Positions 6,519-7,376 of a DNA stretch of 7,376 bases are shown piece by piece. Both the position numbers and the translations under genes were made by a program. Source of the stretch: Oscillospiraceae bacterium (GTDB taxonomy: Bacteria > Bacillota > Clostridia > Oscillospirales > Ruminococcaceae); the NCBI GenBank assembly GCA_019413245.1, contig DXNX01000121.1:1-7376 (forward strand), in the 5' to 3' direction. Within the stretch, counting starts at the first letter, position 1, and each line of letters opens with the position of its first letter. The notes beneath the pieces were generated by a model. The model saw nothing but the letters and a program-made list of their open reading frames with translations. It searched no databases and was not told where the DNA came from.

Positions 6519-6540
6519 GTGCGGCCCCGAAGGGCCGCAC
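6519..6540 (+). terminator. Stable leader hairpin: trpS terminator and/or greA attenuator or 5' stabiliser
   Basis: GTGCGGCCC and GGGCCGCAC form a perfect 9-bp stem with a CGAA tetraloop, followed by AACTTTTA. The T tract is short and begins after two A, so termination would be partial. It lies downstream of the greA promoter, almost at the 5' end of the predicted greA mRNA, so it must form in every greA transcript. Possible roles are attenuation, protection of the mRNA 5' end, or partial termination of trpS read-through. The structure is certain, the role is not. Confidence 0.6.
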
Positions 6541-6571
6541 AACTTTTACTGTGAGTAAGGAGCTATCCAAA

Positions 6572-7060
6572 ATGGCCAAAGAGGTTATTGTTACCCGCGA
6601 GGGATATGAGAAACTGGAGCAGGACCTGGACAACCTGCGTACTGTCAAACGTAAGGAAGTTGCAGACAAGATCAAGGTTGCCCGCGGTTACGGCGACCTT
6701 TCGGAAAATGCCGAATATGACGCCGCCAAGGAAGAGCAGGCCATTGTGGAAGCCCGCATCGCCGACCTGGAAGCTACCCTGAAGGTGGCCCGCATCATCG
6801 ACGACAATGAGCTGTCCCATGACACCGTTTCCATCGGCATGAAGGTCAAGATCCTGGCCGAGGGCGACGACGAGGACGAAGCCGAGGAATACGACATCAC
6901 CGGTTCCACCGAAGCGGATATGGACCTGAACCGTATCAGCGACGAAAGCCCGGTGGGCGCCGCACTCATCGGCCACAAGGCTGGCGACGTGGTGGCCGTC
7001 ACCCTGCCCAACGGCAGCGTGATCGACTATAAGATCCTGGCTGTCAGCCGCAGCAAGTAA
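6572..7060 (+). CDS. greA: Transcription elongation factor GreA
   Basis: GreA enters the secondary channel of RNA polymerase and stimulates cleavage of the backtracked RNA 3' end, rescuing stalled complexes. The 162-aa product is close to the 158 aa of E. coli GreA. Residues about 8-75 form the antiparallel coiled coil. Its tip motif GDLSENAEYDAAKEEQ (41-56) holds the acidic residues Asp42 and Glu45 that coordinate the catalytic magnesium. The C-terminal half, from about 80, is the FKBP-like domain, including SPVGAALIGHKAGDVV and the terminal VIDYKILAVSR. An acidic run (GDDEDEAEEYD) lies at the domain start. ATG 6572 has AAGGAG (6557-6562) 9 nt upstream; an upstream in-frame GTG at 6551 is rejected because it precedes that ribosome site. 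It is driven by its own consensus promoter. Confidence 0.97.
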   Translation: MAKEVIVTREGYEKLEQDLDNLRTVKRKEVADKIKVARGYGDLSENAEYDAAKEEQAIVEARIADLEATLKVARIIDDNELSHDTVSIGMKVKILAEGDDEDEAEEYDITGSTEADMDLNRISDESPVGAALIGHKAGDVVAVTLPNGSVIDYKILAVSRSK

Positions 7061-7071
7061 GTCTAACGCAA

Positions 7072-7106
7072 ACAGCGCCGGGCGGGTCCGACCCGGCCGG
7101 CGCTGT
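7072..7106 (+). terminator. Hairpin terminator after greA
   Basis: ACAGCGCCGG (7072-7081) pairs perfectly with CCGGCGCTGT (7097-7106). Inside it a smaller GGG/CCC helix (7084-7086 with 7092-7094) can form. The stem is very GC-rich and starts 12 nt after the greA stop, where a terminator is expected. The following GCTATTGTATGCTTTA is AT-rich but not a clean T run, so efficiency is uncertain. Confidence 0.65.
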
Positions 7107-7112
7107 GCTATT

Positions 7113-7134
7113 GTATGCTTTAGGTATGCTTTAG
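7113..7134 (+). repeat. Perfect tandem repeat of GTATGCTTTAG (2 x 11 bp)
   Basis: Two adjacent identical copies of GTATGCTTTAG occupy 7113-7123 and 7124-7134. They lie between the greA terminator and the ATGA that marks the edge of the structured element. They may be a small duplication at the insertion site or part of the terminator's AT-rich tail; no coding role is visible. Confidence 0.85.
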
Positions 7135-7142
7135 CGAAATGA

Positions 7143-7376
7143 GAACCCCCAGCTCTGCTGGGGAGAGTAAAAAAGCTTTAGCTTCAAGCATCGAGCGAAG
7201 CGAGAAGGGAGCAGCAACTTTACCATTGTCAAGAAAGCTGATCTTGGATAGACAGCGCCCGTTTACGGGCTGTAGGGCAAGTGATGCAAGTGGCGGATTT
7301 TTCAGTGCCTCTTGAGAGGCTTGCCGGTACGATGCCCTTCTAGGGCTTACACAAGCCCCCGGCTTAGCCGGGGGTC
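7143..7376 (+). mobile_element. Left end of a probable IS200/IS605-superfamily or IscB-type element (continues past window)
   Basis: At 7143 the sequence changes character: it becomes less GC-rich, non-coding and full of hairpins. Immediately before it is ATGA (7139-7142), the tetranucleotide reported beside HEARO/IscB elements. The element opens with GAACCCCCAGC and a perfect 7-bp hairpin (7147-7153 with 7157-7163, loop TCT). The last visible structure is an 8-bp CCCCCGGC/GCCGGGGG hairpin (7356-7363 with 7367-7374, loop TTA). Subterminal imperfect-palindrome hairpins without terminal inverted repeats are typical of IS200/IS605-type ends, which are processed as single strands. The window ends before a transposase or nuclease gene could be seen, so the right boundary and cargo are unknown. 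A solo, ORF-less element is possible. The family placement is inference from structure and flank. Confidence 0.5.
7143..7376 (+). ncRNA. Candidate HEARO / omega-RNA-like structured RNA
   Basis: The element folds by eye into an ordered set of helices on the + strand. These are the 5' hairpin 7147-7163 and a GCTTC/GAAGC helix (7181-7185 with 7197-7201). Next comes GCCCG/CGGGC (7257-7261 with 7266-7270). A long-range GGCAAG/CTTGCC helix (7276-7281 with 7320-7325) encloses GCCTC/GAGGC (7307-7311 with 7316-7320, sharing one base). Last are GCCCT/AGGGC (7334-7338 with 7342-7346) and the strong 3' hairpin 7356-7374. GCAAGTG is repeated at 7277-7283 and 7286-7292, so the long-range helix may have alternative partners. 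The length (about 234 nt) and the ATGA 5' flank suit the omega RNA of IscB, which lies upstream of iscB and takes its guide from the 5' flanking DNA. I cannot match the conserved HEARO core nucleotides from memory. An IS200-type structured leader or a TnpB-type RNA on the other strand are alternatives. Confidence 0.4.

Noticed and set aside
5653..6675. A 340-aa open frame on the - strand across trpS and the greA start
   Set aside because: It is antisense to trpS and runs through the greA promoter, hairpin and coding start; no motif supports it.
7123..7374. A stop-free frame of about 84 codons on the - strand through the right-hand element, considered as a TnpB C-terminus
   Set aside because: The translation has no RuvC or zinc-finger motifs and looks like translated hairpins; an open stretch of this length can arise by chance. 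It cannot be fully excluded without sequence beyond the window.
7072..7376. CRISPR array
   Set aside because: The repeats here are a single 11-bp tandem pair and individual hairpins, with no regular repeat-spacer pattern.

Overview
The window looks like chromosomal DNA from a GC-rich Firmicute, most likely a gut Oscillospiraceae/Ruminococcaceae member (Faecalibacterium, Gemmiger or Subdoligranulum-like). The reasons are strong G/C third-position bias, purine-rich Shine-Dalgarno sites, near-perfect sigma-A promoters, and a tryptophan T-box in front of trpS, which is a Firmicute hallmark. The assignment is inference; no rRNA or other phylogenetic marker is present.

Layout, left to right. (1) The 3' end of a metzincin-type zinc metalloprotease gene is followed after 15 nt by an AraC-family regulator, probably in one transcript. 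(2) galE (UDP-glucose 4-epimerase) follows on the + strand and ends at a strong hairpin shared with the convergent gltX. (3) gltX (glutamyl-tRNA synthetase) lies on the - strand with its own promoter. Upstream of it, also on the - strand, is a 59-aa ribbon-helix-helix (RHH) protein gene. (4) The RHH gene is divergent from an unrecognised 96-aa protein gene. A perfect 6-2-6 palindrome lies between their overlapping promoters and is a plausible operator. (5) A consensus promoter (TTGACA-17-TATAAT) inside the 3' end of the 96-aa gene drives a complete T-box leader. It has specifier TGG, an NCCA-binding TGGC bulge and mutually exclusive antiterminator and terminator helices, and it controls trpS. 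(6) A second perfect TTGACA-17-TATAAT promoter drives greA (transcript cleavage factor), whose leader opens with a very stable hairpin. (7) After greA come a hairpin, an 11-bp tandem repeat and, beginning just after an ATGA, a non-coding, highly structured element that runs off the right edge.

Most of the window is housekeeping: sugar-nucleotide metabolism, two aminoacyl-tRNA synthetases and a transcription elongation factor. The accessory parts are the protease/AraC pair, the RHH/96-aa divergent pair and the right-hand element. That element has terminal-type hairpins, internal long-range helices, an ATGA flank and no supported ORF. It is best read as an IS200/IS605-superfamily end or, more specifically, a HEARO (omega RNA of IscB) -like RNA. 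The window stops before any nuclease or transposase gene could be seen, so that identification remains an inference.
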